A program made the position numbers and the translations under genes. DNA of 64,000 nt from Croceibacterium segetis (GTDB lineage: Bacteria > Pseudomonadota > Alphaproteobacteria > Sphingomonadales > Sphingomonadaceae): positions 62,001 to 126,000 of the forward strand of contig NZ_JAANOZ010000003.1 of NCBI RefSeq assembly GCF_011320115.1, written 5' to 3'. The notes under the pieces are model-generated. The model was given only the letters and a program-made list of their open reading frames with translations. It was not told the DNA's origin and did no database searches. Positions 1 to 7,643 of this stretch are shown here, in pieces (within the stretch, counting starts at the first letter, position 1; each line of letters opens with the position of its first letter).

Positions 1-117
1 TTCGTCGGCGAAAGCAATGTGCTGCGCAATCCGGCAGACGACCGCACCAAGCTGGTGTTCGACCCTTCGGTGCGAGGCAAGACCGACCAGTTCGTCTACG
101 TGTTCCAGCGGCCCTGA
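1..117 (+). CDS. C-terminal end of an unidentified protein (partial)
   Basis: An open frame enters from the left edge and stops with TGA at 115-117, leaving 38 residues. The visible tail is polar with a short aromatic end (TDQFVYVFQRP). It is too short for me to assign to a family. The gene converges on copD, whose stop lies four bases further on. Frame 1 is supported only by its being open to the window edge and by the tight convergent packing. Confidence 0.55.
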   Translation, partial: FVGESNVLRNPADDRTKLVFDPSVRGKTDQFVYVFQRP

Positions 118-120
118 CGC

Positions 121-1032
121 TCAGGCGGGCGGGGCGAGCGTTCCGAGCCAGGCCACCGCCGCCAGCACCGCGAGGCCGAGGGCTGCCTCGCCGAACAGCG
201 AGCGGCGCAGGGATGCCAGGACGTCCCCTTGAGGCAGCAGGTTCGTCTCCAGCGTGGCCGCGAGAGCCGGGACCGAACGTTGCCGGTGCAGCGCCGCCAG
301 GGCCAGCATGGCGGTGAACAGGACCAGCTTGAGCGCAAGCAGCTGCGCGTAGGGGTCGCGCAGGACCGCCGCGACGTCGGTCCCGATCAGGTACCAGACA
401 TTGACCAGCCCGGTCGCGGCAAGCGCCGCCACGAGCGAGATCCCGACGGGCGAGAAGCGTTGCAGCGCGGCTGACAAGGCCGAAAGCCGCTCCGGTTCCT
501 GACCAGGCGGAGCCGCGAGCGCGGCGAAAGCGACGAGGGCTCCAATCCATCCCGCCGCAGCGAGTGCATGCAAGACATCCGCGACCAGGTGAAGTGTATG
601 ACCGCCGCCCTCGGTCGCGGCACCGTGGCCCATCCAGCCGAAGGTGGCGCAAGCCAGACTGCCGAGAACGCCGGTCCCCAGCCACAGCGTGCGTCCTCGC
701 GGCACGACCATCGCGCAGATCGCGGCGATGAGCGCGAGTGCGGCGCGAGCGACTGCCGCCTTGCCGAGGTCCATTTGCGTGACGACCGCGGTGAGCGCCT
801 CCGCCGAGAGTTCATCGGCGAGCATTTCGGTCTGCAAGGCGAGCCCCAGCAGGGTTCCGGCAGCCAGCATCAGTGCCGCACCGATCAGCAGCGGCTTCGC
901 CCACCGCAGGCTCGCCGCCGAGGCCGGTCCGCGCGCGGGCAGCGCATAAACGAAAAACAGCGCCGATCCCATGAGGACCGACGCTGCCGAATATTGCACG
1001 AGCCGGAGGAGTATGACCGCCAGCTCGATCAT
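121..1032 (-). CDS. copD: CopD-family copper resistance membrane protein
   Basis: A 303-residue integral membrane protein with about eight hydrophobic segments along its whole length. The C-terminal half has the conserved features of the CopD domain: a GHG motif near residue 134 and a His-containing helix reading ADVLHALAAAGWIGAL. CopD proteins sit in the inner membrane and work with periplasmic CopC in copper uptake or homeostasis. The start lies one base past the copC stop, so the two are probably translated together. They are the last genes of a minus-strand unit headed by the ammonium transporter. Family is clear; the direction of copper movement cannot be read from sequence. Confidence 0.9.
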   Translation of the reverse strand: MIELAVILLRLVQYSAASVLMGSALFFVYALPARGPASAASLRWAKPLLIGAALMLAAGTLLGLALQTEMLADELSAEALTAVVTQMDLGKAAVARAALALIAAICAMVVPRGRTLWLGTGVLGSLACATFGWMGHGAATEGGGHTLHLVADVLHALAAAGWIGALVAFAALAAPPGQEPERLSALSAALQRFSPVGISLVAALAATGLVNVWYLIGTDVAAVLRDPYAQLLALKLVLFTAMLALAALHRQRSVPALAATLETNLLPQGDVLASLRRSLFGEAALGLAVLAAVAWLGTLAPPA

Positions 1033-1033
1033 G

Positions 1034-1393
1034 TCACTTGATCTGGAAAGGTATCGAGCCCTTCATCTTGTGCCCGTCGGTCGAAGCTGCGGTCCACGTG
1101 ACCACGTAGCTTCCCTTCATGAACGCGCCTTGCGGAATGCCGGTGAGAGTCTTGCCGTCGGCGCTGAGCGAGGTCTTTACCGGAATGCCCATTTTCATGC
1201 CGGACATCGCGATGTCGAGCTTGGAGAACGCCGGCACCAGCTTCTCGCTGAAGGTCACGCTGACGGTCTTGGGTGCGGCGATCACGGCGTTGGCGGCCGG
1301 CGTGGATTTCACCACGTGGGCATGTGCGAACGCCGGAGCGGCGGGGGCCAGCGCGGCGGCGGCAAGCGCGAACAGGGAGAGCGACTTACGCAT
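1034..1393 (-). CDS. copC: CopC-family periplasmic copper-binding protein
   Basis: A 119-residue secreted protein. I chose the ATG at 1393 because an AAAGGA ribosome site precedes it and because a typical signal peptide (MRKSLSLFALAAAALAPAAPAFA) follows directly; a longer frame upstream adds only signal-less sequence. The mature protein begins with AHAHVV, which would give the N-terminal histidine copper ligand known in CopC proteins, and it carries the late family motif DGHKMKGSIPF. It is a beta-sandwich carrier expected to bind Cu(II) in the periplasm. It is followed by copD after one base, the usual partner order. Confidence 0.92.
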   Translation of the reverse strand: MRKSLSLFALAAAALAPAAPAFAHAHVVKSTPAANAVIAAPKTVSVTFSEKLVPAFSKLDIAMSGMKMGIPVKTSLSADGKTLTGIPQGAFMKGSYVVTWTAASTDGHKMKGSIPFQIK

Positions 1394-1469
1394 GTTGCGT
1401 CCTTTGAAATTGGCAGCCCAGGTTAAAGATAAGCGATGCACCGCCGCTGAATGACTCGGCAAGCCAGAA

Positions 1470-1829
1470 TTAACGGCTCAGGTCGGGCGCAGCGCCGAGA
1501 AGCGCGACGCGACCACCGCGGTGCCCGCCAGCGGCAAGGCGAGGAAGCCGAGCGCGACGAGCCCCGGCACCCGGCAGCCACATCGATCCTACCTCACCGC
1601 TCGTGACCCACATTACCGGCGCCTGGCTAAAACTCATGATCACGCCCCACAACCAGGCTCTCTGGGGAAGCAGATAACCCCAGGCGCCGGACACGCCAAT
1701 GGCAACGGCATAAGCGTACCAGAACGCCGGCGAATCCCATGGCTCTGCCGTGTGCAGGCCCATCGCCGCGACGGCCCACAGCAGCAGGCCGGAGGCGGCG
1801 ACGACGGCGGCGCGAAGCGCGGCGTCCAT
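1470..1829 (-). CDS. Small membrane protein, probably frameshifted near its C terminus
   Basis: As read, this is 119 residues with three hydrophobic stretches, followed after about residue 86 by an Arg/Gly/Ala-rich tail unlike a membrane protein. If the frame shifts by one base around 1569-1573, the tail becomes hydrophobic (VPGLVALGFLALPLAGTAVV) and ends at 1478-1480, giving a normal last helix. This points to a single-base indel in a C/G run, either real or a sequencing error. The start lies two bases after the PQQ dehydrogenase stop. Function is unknown; position suggests a role with the dehydrogenase or the copper proteins. Confidence 0.6.
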   Translation of the reverse strand: MDAALRAAVVAASGLLLWAVAAMGLHTAEPWDSPAFWYAYAVAIGVSGAWGYLLPQRAWLWGVIMSFSQAPVMWVTSGEVGSMWLPGAGARRARLPRLAAGGHRGGRVALLGAAPDLSR

Positions 1830-1831
1830 CG

Positions 1832-3919
1832 CTAGCTCCCGAGCCCGTTTGCCTGGAGGACATACGCGGTCACGGCACGGTAATCTCCGTCGCTCAACGA
1901 CCCGCCGGCTCCAGGCGGCATGTTCTGGTGGATGTAGGCATAGAGACCGCCGTTCGGCTTGCCCTTCCAGTTGGCGAGGAAGGGCGGGCCCTTGAGCGGA
2001 GGCGCTTCGCCGCCGCCTTGCAGCTCCCCGCCGTGACAGGCGGCGCAGGATTTGTCGTAAACGGCCTTGCCGTCACCCGCCTGCGCGAGCGGGGCGTCGG
2101 CGGCGGACGCGGGATCGACCGGAATGGCACCTGCGCGGTCGTTGTTGATCGGCGTCCTCGGCGGGCCTTGCCGGCCGATCCCGGCGTCGGGCAGGGCGAA
2201 GACGAACAAGGTGCCCTGCGTGCCGTGGATCAGCTCGGGGGTGAAGCTGTCGCCGAGCCAGAACCCGGTCGAGACGGCGACGTACTGGTGGCCGCCGGTG
2301 CTGAAGGTGACCGGGTAGCCGGTCACCGCCGAGCCGAGGTTCATTTCCCACAGCACCTTGCCGCTCGCCTGGTCGAGCGCGCGGAAGCGCCCCGCGGCGT
2401 CGCCGGCGAACAGCAGCCCGCCGCCGGTGGCGAGGATCGACTGCATCCCTGCGCGGGTGGAGAACTTCCAGGCGGTCTTGCCGGTTACCGCATTGACCGC
2501 GGTGATCACGCCGAGCTTGTTGTCGGCGTTCGGCGCCAGCGCGATCTTCGAAGCCACCGAGTAGCCGGGATTGTCCCAGTTCGGCGCCGTCGCGGTGACC
2601 GTCTCGCAAAGGTTTTGCGCGGGGAGGTACATCGTCTTGGTCAGCGGGCTGTAGGCCGGCGCCTGGTAGTTCGCTCCGCCGGTCGAGGAGGGGCAGACGA
2701 AGCGGGTGTCGCCGATCTTGTCGAACAGCGTCGCCGGGTTGCCGGTGACCTTGCCGGTCTTGCCGTCGATCGACTGGACGACGTTTTGCATGACCGTCGG
2801 CCGCGCCCAGAGGAACTCGCCGGTCCGCCGGTCGAGGGTGTAGATGATCCCCGTCTTGCCCGGCACGCCGGTGAGGACCTTGTAGGTCTTCTTGCGGTCG
2901 ATCCTGGGGTTGATCCAGGTCACCTCGGCGGGATCGGGCGCGACTTGTTCGTCGAGCAGGATGCGCGGGAACGGGTGGTCGAGATCCCAGTGGTCGACCA
3001 CGTGCTGGTAGTACCAGACGATCTTGCCGGTCCTGACGTCGAGCGCCAGCGTCGAGTTGTGATAAAGGTAGGTGTACTGGTTGCCCGCCAGCATGAACTT
3101 GGGCGCCGGGGTGCTTACCGACGTGCCCATGTAGAGGAGGTGCAACTCGGGATCGTAGCTGGCGTTCATCCACGCGCCGACCTGCATCCGCTTCTCGAGC
3201 GGGGTGCCGCCCCAGGTCTTGTCGTTGGGATCGCTGCCCCGGGCGATCGTGCTGGTGCGCCAGACTTCCTTGCCGGTCCTGGCGTCGTGCGCGGTGATGA
3301 TGCAGGCGTCGGGGCCGCCTTCGGGTTCACACGAGCGGCCGGTGATGGCCAGGCCATCGGCGATGATCGGGCCGGCGCTCTGCTTGGCGCCGTGATGATA
3401 GTCGAGGATCTGGGTGTCCCACACCAGCTTGCCGGTCTGCGCGTTGACGGCATAGATATGATCGTCGGACCCGCGGGCGATGATCAGGTCGCCGTAGATA
3501 GCCAGGTTGCGGTTGGTGTCGGGGAAGGTCAGGAACTTGCCGACGTCCTTGGGCAGCTCGCGCTTGTGGATCCACAGCACGTCGCCCGAGGCGGCGTCGA
3601 GCGCGGTTATCGAGTCGCTCGGACCGGGGAAGTACATCACCCCGTTGTGGACCAGCGGCGTGCCTTCCTGGTGACCGGCATCGAGCGGGCGGACCCAGAC
3701 CATGCGCAACTCGTTCACGTTGGCCGTGGTGATTTGGTCGAGCGGGCTGTAGCCCCACGAATCGAGCGTGCGGCGCCAGCTGAGCCAATCGTTCGGGTCG
3801 GGGTTCTGGATCATCGCGTCGGTGACCGGCACGAACGGCGCGGCGGTGTCGGCCGCCTGGGCGATCGCGGTGCACAGCAAGGCGGAGACCGCGATGATCC
3901 GTCCGGCGATTTTCCTCAT
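1832..3919 (-). CDS. PQQ-dependent alcohol dehydrogenase with fused C-terminal cytochrome c
   Basis: A 695-residue quinoprotein of the methanol/ethanol dehydrogenase type. The start at 3919 follows an AGGGGAG ribosome site and begins a signal peptide of about 22 residues, so the enzyme is periplasmic. Repeated tryptophan-docking units such as TGKLVWDTQ, TGKEVWRTS and SGKVLWEMN mark an eight-bladed propeller. A WDLD motif at 311-314 holds the probable catalytic Asp312 and an Asp two residues later. The C terminus is a single-heme cytochrome c with CAACH at 625-629 and probable axial Met667. The vicinal Cys-Cys pair of classical enzymes is absent. Substrate is unknown. Confidence 0.9.
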   Translation of the reverse strand: MRKIAGRIIAVSALLCTAIAQAADTAAPFVPVTDAMIQNPDPNDWLSWRRTLDSWGYSPLDQITTANVNELRMVWVRPLDAGHQEGTPLVHNGVMYFPGPSDSITALDAASGDVLWIHKRELPKDVGKFLTFPDTNRNLAIYGDLIIARGSDDHIYAVNAQTGKLVWDTQILDYHHGAKQSAGPIIADGLAITGRSCEPEGGPDACIITAHDARTGKEVWRTSTIARGSDPNDKTWGGTPLEKRMQVGAWMNASYDPELHLLYMGTSVSTPAPKFMLAGNQYTYLYHNSTLALDVRTGKIVWYYQHVVDHWDLDHPFPRILLDEQVAPDPAEVTWINPRIDRKKTYKVLTGVPGKTGIIYTLDRRTGEFLWARPTVMQNVVQSIDGKTGKVTGNPATLFDKIGDTRFVCPSSTGGANYQAPAYSPLTKTMYLPAQNLCETVTATAPNWDNPGYSVASKIALAPNADNKLGVITAVNAVTGKTAWKFSTRAGMQSILATGGGLLFAGDAAGRFRALDQASGKVLWEMNLGSAVTGYPVTFSTGGHQYVAVSTGFWLGDSFTPELIHGTQGTLFVFALPDAGIGRQGPPRTPINNDRAGAIPVDPASAADAPLAQAGDGKAVYDKSCAACHGGELQGGGEAPPLKGPPFLANWKGKPNGGLYAYIHQNMPPGAGGSLSDGDYRAVTAYVLQANGLGS

Positions 3920-3929
3920 CGTGCTCCCC

Positions 3930-4328
3930 TCAGGTGTCTTCGTAACGGCGCGAATAGCTGCTCGCCCGGATGCGCGTGAAGCGGTCATCCGGGCCGAGGT
4001 CGTAGAAGGCGAACGTTGTGACCTTGAGCACCTTGCCTGGCGGCAAGTCGATAACCGATTGCTGCCGGCCGGGAATCGGGCGGAATTCCGCGTTCACCTC
4101 GACCGCCAGGAAATCGCCGCCGTCGGCGAAGCGCACGATCTCGACTCGCTCGTCGACCGCCTGGTGGAACGGGCGGTAGAGGTTCAGGATCGCGTCGCGC
4201 CCGTGGAACTTGAGCCCGCGCTCCTCGCTCAGTACGAACTCGACATCGTCGGCGTAGAACTCGCCGAGCGTGTCGTAGTCCTTGCCGTTGAAGGCGGCGA
4301 GATAGCGTTCGTAGCGGGCGCGATCCAT
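3930..4328 (-). CDS. SnoaL/NTF2-like protein
   Basis: A 132-residue protein with the NTF2-like pattern: an N-terminal helix (YERYLAAFNGKDYDTLGEFY), then DDVEFV, then alternating strands ending in FYDLGPDDRFTRIRAS. Family members are small cone-shaped proteins, some isomerases or hydrolases and many without known activity. There is no signal peptide, so it is probably cytoplasmic. I chose the ATG at 4328 because it follows the amt stop after one base, which fits translational coupling; the frame stays open nine codons further into amt. It precedes the PQQ dehydrogenase by 10 bases. No specific function can be named. Confidence 0.8.
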   Translation of the reverse strand: MDRARYERYLAAFNGKDYDTLGEFYADDVEFVLSEERGLKFHGRDAILNLYRPFHQAVDERVEIVRFADGGDFLAVEVNAEFRPIPGRQQSVIDLPPGKVLKVTTFAFYDLGPDDRFTRIRASSYSRRYEDT

Positions 4329-4329
4329 C

Positions 4330-5622
4330 TCAGTCGAACTCCCAGCCGCGCTCACCGTGGTTGGCGATGTCGAGGCCCTGGCGCTCCTCGTCCTCGCTCA
4401 CCCGCATCGGCAGGAAGAGCGAGACGCCGAGCGCGATCAGCGCCGTCGCGATGGCCGAGTAGATCGCCACCGCGGCGACCGCGAGGACCTGCACGCCGAG
4501 CATCGAGCCCATGCCCAGGCCCTCGGCGTAACCGATTCCGCCAAGGCCTTGGGCGATGAAGACGGCCAGCAGGATCGAGCCCATCATGCCGCCAACGCCG
4601 TGGACGGCGAACACGTCGAGCGAATCGTCGAGCTTCAGCTTGACCTTCACCAGCTGGATCGCGCCGTAGCAGACCACGGCCGCGGCGGCGCCGAACAGCA
4701 GCGCGGTACCCGGCGAGATATAGCCTGCCGCCGGGGTGACCGTGGCGAGCCCGGCGATCGCGCCGGTAGCGAATCCGACGGTGGTCGGCTTGCCGAAGGT
4801 CATGCGCTCGATCCCGATCCACACCAGGGCGGCCGCCGCGGCGGCGGCGTGGGTGTTGAGGATGGCGGTGGCGGCGCTGTCCGAGGCGGTGAGCGCGGAG
4901 CCGCCGTTGAAGCCGAACCAGCCGACCCACAGCAGCATCGCGCCGATCATCGTCAGCCCGGGTGCGTGCGGGATGAGCGGCTGAGTGGGAAAGCCGATTC
5001 GCCGGCCGAGCAGCAGCGCGACCACGAGCGCCGACACGCCCGCCGTGGTGTGCACCACGATGCCCCCGGCGAAGTCGAGCACGCCCATCTGGCCCAGCCA
5101 GCCGCCGCCCCACACCCAGTGGGCGACCGGGGCGTAGACGATCAGGCTCCATAAGCCGGTGAACGCGACGACCCACGAAAAGCGCGCACGGTCGACCCAG
5201 GCGCCGACCATCAGGCCCGGGGTGATCGCCGCGAAGGTCATCTGGAACAGCGCGAAGGCGCTTTCCGGCAGGGTGGTGTTCGCGCGCAGGTCGAACAGGT
5301 TGGCCGGGATGAGCATGAAAGCGCGGCCGTTGCCGAGCCAGCCGTTGGTCACCTCGCCGAACGCGAGCGTGTAGCCCGCGACGATCCACACCAGCGAGGC
5401 GAGCGAGGTCACCGCGGCGACTTGAACCAGCACCGAGAGGACGTTCTTGGCCCGCACCAGTCCTCCGTAGAACAGCCCGAGCCCGGGCAGCGTCATCAGC
5501 AGCACCAGCGCCGAGGCGGCGATCACCCACGCCGTGTCGCCGCTGTCGGCTGTGGCGGCCTGCGCGTGCGCGGCAGCGGGCAAAGCGATGAGCGCCAGGG
5601 CGGCGGCGGTCTTGCGGAACAT
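4330..5622 (-). CDS. amt: Ammonium transporter
   Basis: A 430-residue Amt/MEP/Rh family channel for ammonium or ammonia in the inner membrane. It has a cleavable signal peptide (about residues 1-21), as E. coli AmtB has, and eleven or so hydrophobic helices. The pore histidine pair is visible as His191 (GGIVVHTTAG) and His341 (DVFAVHGVGG). The tail ends in DIANHGERGWEFD, which resembles the usual cytoplasmic tail contacted by GlnK. No glnK lies beside it in this window, and I saw no sigma-54 promoter upstream. It heads a minus-strand unit continuing into the SnoaL-like and PQQ dehydrogenase genes. Confidence 0.95.
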   Translation of the reverse strand: MFRKTAAALALIALPAAAHAQAATADSGDTAWVIAASALVLLMTLPGLGLFYGGLVRAKNVLSVLVQVAAVTSLASLVWIVAGYTLAFGEVTNGWLGNGRAFMLIPANLFDLRANTTLPESAFALFQMTFAAITPGLMVGAWVDRARFSWVVAFTGLWSLIVYAPVAHWVWGGGWLGQMGVLDFAGGIVVHTTAGVSALVVALLLGRRIGFPTQPLIPHAPGLTMIGAMLLWVGWFGFNGGSALTASDSAATAILNTHAAAAAAALVWIGIERMTFGKPTTVGFATGAIAGLATVTPAAGYISPGTALLFGAAAAVVCYGAIQLVKVKLKLDDSLDVFAVHGVGGMMGSILLAVFIAQGLGGIGYAEGLGMGSMLGVQVLAVAAVAIYSAIATALIALGVSLFLPMRVSEDEERQGLDIANHGERGWEFD

Positions 5623-5734
5623 TCGAGGCCTCCCGAGGCCGCTTGCCGCGGCTCTCCTCCACGCGGCAGTTAAGACATAATCGGGCGCCGCGGCAAGGTC
5701 CGGGGACAGGATATTACCAAAGCCCTCGCCACGC

Positions 5735-5764
5735 TTGATGCGACGCCCGCGCCGACGCTAGACA
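5735..5764 (+). promoter_or_regulatory. Possible promoter of the SH3-like gene, giving a near-leaderless mRNA
   Basis: TTGATG at 5735-5740 and TAGACA at 5759-5764 are separated by 18 bases. Transcription would begin about seven bases after the -10 box, essentially at the ATG at 5771, and no ribosome site fits between. Both boxes are imperfect matches, so this is tentative. Confidence 0.35.
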
Positions 5765-5770
5765 GGGGCG

Positions 5771-6232
5771 ATGCTTCGCCGCCTTGCTGCCGCTCTCCTT
5801 TTCGTCGCTTCTTTCCCCGCCCAGGCGCAGGACCGGGAGGTGCCGTACTGGGCCTCGATGCGCGCCGACGAGGTGAACATGCGTGTCGGACCGAGCGAGA
5901 GCTATCCGGTCGAGTGGGTGTACCACCGCGCCAACCTGCCGGTGAAAGTCGTGCGGTTGTACCAGGGCTGGCGGCGGGTGCGGGACCAGGACGGCGCCGA
6001 GGGCTGGATCGTCGCGCGGCTGCTCAGCCCGGAGCGATCGGCGGTCGTCGTCGGCAAGGGACTGGCGGCGATGCGAGCCGAGGGCAACGCAGGAGCGGCG
6101 TTGCGCTGGAACCTTGAGCCGGGCGTGGTCGGCAAGCTTGGCGATTGCGACGCCGGATGGTGCGAGCTCAGCGTCGGGCCCCGCAAGGGCTGGGTCGAGC
6201 AGAAGCGCCTGTGGGGCGCCGGCGACCCGTAG
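5771..6232 (+). CDS. Secreted SH3-like domain protein
   Basis: A 153-residue protein with a signal peptide (MLRRLAAALLFVASFPAQA) and two bacterial SH3-like repeats. The first covers about residues 30-90 (MRADEVNMRVGPSESYPVEW through GWIVARLL). The second covers about 93-150 and ends with GPRKGWVEQKRLWG. Such domains are usually periplasmic and bind peptidoglycan or other partners; no catalytic domain is attached. It stands alone on the plus strand, divergent from amt and convergent with the lipoprotein genes, and a strong hairpin follows its stop. Its exact ligand is unknown. Confidence 0.85.
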   Translation: MLRRLAAALLFVASFPAQAQDREVPYWASMRADEVNMRVGPSESYPVEWVYHRANLPVKVVRLYQGWRRVRDQDGAEGWIVARLLSPERSAVVVGKGLAAMRAEGNAGAALRWNLEPGVVGKLGDCDAGWCELSVGPRKGWVEQKRLWGAGDP

Positions 6233-6264
6233 GGAAAGGGCGACCCCCGCGGGCCGCCCTTTCC
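6233..6264. terminator. Bidirectional hairpin terminator between convergent genes
   Basis: The 10-base arms GGAAAGGGCG (6233-6242) and CGCCCTTTCC (6255-6264) pair perfectly around a GC-rich loop. It begins right after the SH3-like stop codon and lies 20 bases before the end of the facing lipoprotein gene, so it can serve both strands. T-tracts are short. A nearly identical element is found at 62854-62881. Confidence 0.7.
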
Positions 6265-6283
6265 GCTTCAGGTCTGTTTGCGC

Positions 6284-6679
6284 TCAGGCGGTCTTTCTCA
6301 CCTTGACGACCGCGCCGTCGTCGCCGGTGGCGGTCATGTTGCCATCGGCGTCGGGCTCACCCATCGCATAGCAGCGGCTCGGTTGCTTCGGGTCGTCGCC
6401 CTTGGGATCGAAACAGATCTTGCCGGCATCGTCGACCTTCCAGGTGCCGGTTTCGACAGACTTACCGTCAGTGCTGGTGTCAGTGTAATTGCCATCGGTG
6501 GTCATGACCGAGGTGCCGCTCTCGCCCTTGCCGTCGTCGTAAGTGTAGGTACCGGCTCGGTCGGCCATGGTCAGGGCGGCGGTCGTCGCTGCCTCGCTCG
6601 GCGCAGGAGCAGGCTCGGCCTGCTTCTGGTTGCACGCGGAAAGCGCGGCCAATGCCGCGATCATTGCAAGCTTCTTCAT
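6284..6679 (-). CDS. Small lipoprotein, member 3 of a tandem family
   Basis: A 131-residue predicted lipoprotein. The start is placed at MKKLAM (6679), giving a short signal peptide with lipobox LSAC, so Cys becomes the lipidated first residue. A proline/alanine linker follows, then a compact domain with a GTYTYDD opening and a conserved pair of cysteines (ICFDP and RCYAM). It shares this layout with the two genes upstream: GTY opening, a Thr/Tyr repeat, a GxW turn, a cysteine pair, and a lysine-rich end. The domain looks like a small beta-barrel stabilised by a disulfide. Function is unknown. Confidence 0.75.
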   Translation of the reverse strand: MKKLAMIAALAALSACNQKQAEPAPAPSEAATTAALTMADRAGTYTYDDGKGESGTSVMTTDGNYTDTSTDGKSVETGTWKVDDAGKICFDPKGDDPKQPSRCYAMGEPDADGNMTATGDDGAVVKVRKTA

Positions 6680-6753
6680 CTCGTGAACTCCCCTCAAACG
6701 CGCCCTGGTGGCGGTTTACCAATGCGCGCGGAATGCGCCAATCGCTTTCGCGG

Positions 6754-7140
6754 TCAGGCGATCTTCTTGATTGTGATGGGCTCGCCCACGTCCGGTGTCG
6801 CGGTGAACGTGCCGTCCCTCGCGGGAGTGCTGTCGGTGTAGCAGCGTACAACCGCGCCTTCGCCTTCGCTCGGCGTCAGGCAGGTGCGGCCGCCGACGAT
6901 CGACCACGAGCCCGCCTCGGTCATCCGGCCATGCACCGTGTTGGTGTAAGTGTGGTCCGCGGCGAGGACCGAGGTCATCTTGGTCCCGTCGATCTCCGTG
7001 ACGCTGTAAGTGCCGGGAGAGGCCTGGCTGGTCGGCTGCGGCTCGGGCTCGGTCGCGGCCACTTCAACCGGACCCGCCGGTTTGCTCTGACCGCAAGCCG
7101 CAAGCGCCGCCGTCACCAGGCAGAAAGCAAGCATCCTCAT
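6754..7140 (-). CDS. Small lipoprotein, member 2 of a tandem family
   Basis: A 128-residue predicted lipoprotein starting at MRMLAFC (7140), with lipobox LAAC. After an acidic, proline-containing linker comes the shared domain: PGTYSVTEIDG, a TNTVHG turn, AGSWSIVGGRTCL and VVRCYTD, with the same spacing of the two cysteines as in its neighbours. It lies 55 bases from the first member and 74 from the third, on the same strand, so the three are probably one transcript. The family is not one I can name. Confidence 0.75.
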   Translation of the reverse strand: MRMLAFCLVTAALAACGQSKPAGPVEVAATEPEPQPTSQASPGTYSVTEIDGTKMTSVLAADHTYTNTVHGRMTEAGSWSIVGGRTCLTPSEGEGAVVRCYTDSTPARDGTFTATPDVGEPITIKKIA

Positions 7141-7195
7141 CGATGGTCTCCCGTCGATAGTCGCTTGGCGACCGGCCCCCTGGTCGCCGCAGTCG

Positions 7196-7567
7196 TTAGG
7201 TCTTACGGACCTGATAGGGCGCACCGCTGTCAGGCGTGACGGTATAGCTGCCGTCCTCGCCGATCGGCCCGTCGGAACCGCAGCGTACTTCGCCCTTGTC
7301 CGGATGGAAGCAGGTCTTGTTGTTCTCGATCGCCCACTTGCCGGCCTCTTTCATCTCGCCGGCAACCCAGTCCGTATAGGTGCCGTCGTCCTTGAGGAAC
7401 ACGGTGGTCATCGACCCGTCGGCGCCGGTCACGATGTAGGTGCCCGGGCCGGCGTTGCTGTGTGGGCCCGCGGGCGCGGCGGCAACTTTGGCCTCGCCAT
7501 CCTTCGGTGCGGATTGGCCGCATGCGGCCAGCATGACCAGCGCGACGATCGGCATAACGATTTTCAT
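7196..7567 (-). CDS. Small lipoprotein, member 1 of a tandem family
   Basis: A 123-residue predicted lipoprotein with start MKIVMP (7567) and lipobox LAAC. The mature domain reads GPGTYIVTGADG, DGTYTDWVAG, AGKWAIENNKTCF and EVRCGSDG, ending with YQVRKT. The end is strikingly like that of member 3 (VKVRKT), and the AGKW/AGSW turn matches member 2. It is the first gene of the triplet on the minus strand and lies 76 bases downstream of the thiolase gene. The lipobox has no Asp at position +2, so outer membrane sorting is likely, but this is inferred. Confidence 0.75.
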   Translation of the reverse strand: MKIVMPIVALVMLAACGQSAPKDGEAKVAAAPAGPHSNAGPGTYIVTGADGSMTTVFLKDDGTYTDWVAGEMKEAGKWAIENNKTCFHPDKGEVRCGSDGPIGEDGSYTVTPDSGAPYQVRKT

Positions 7568-7643
7568 GGCATTCCCTCCCCAGGTGCTGCCCGACGCAGC
7601 ATACCACAAGCGAGGGGCGGAGCAAATTGGCGGAGGGTGCGAG

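Noticed and set aside
1739-3979. Long open frame (746 codons) antisense to the PQQ dehydrogenase
   Set aside because: It is Arg/Gly/Val-rich low-complexity sequence with no domain, an artefact of high GC opposite a real gene.
5623-5770. Sigma-54 or NtrC control region before amt
   Set aside because: I looked for the TGGC-N8-TGC pattern on the minus strand and did not find a match.
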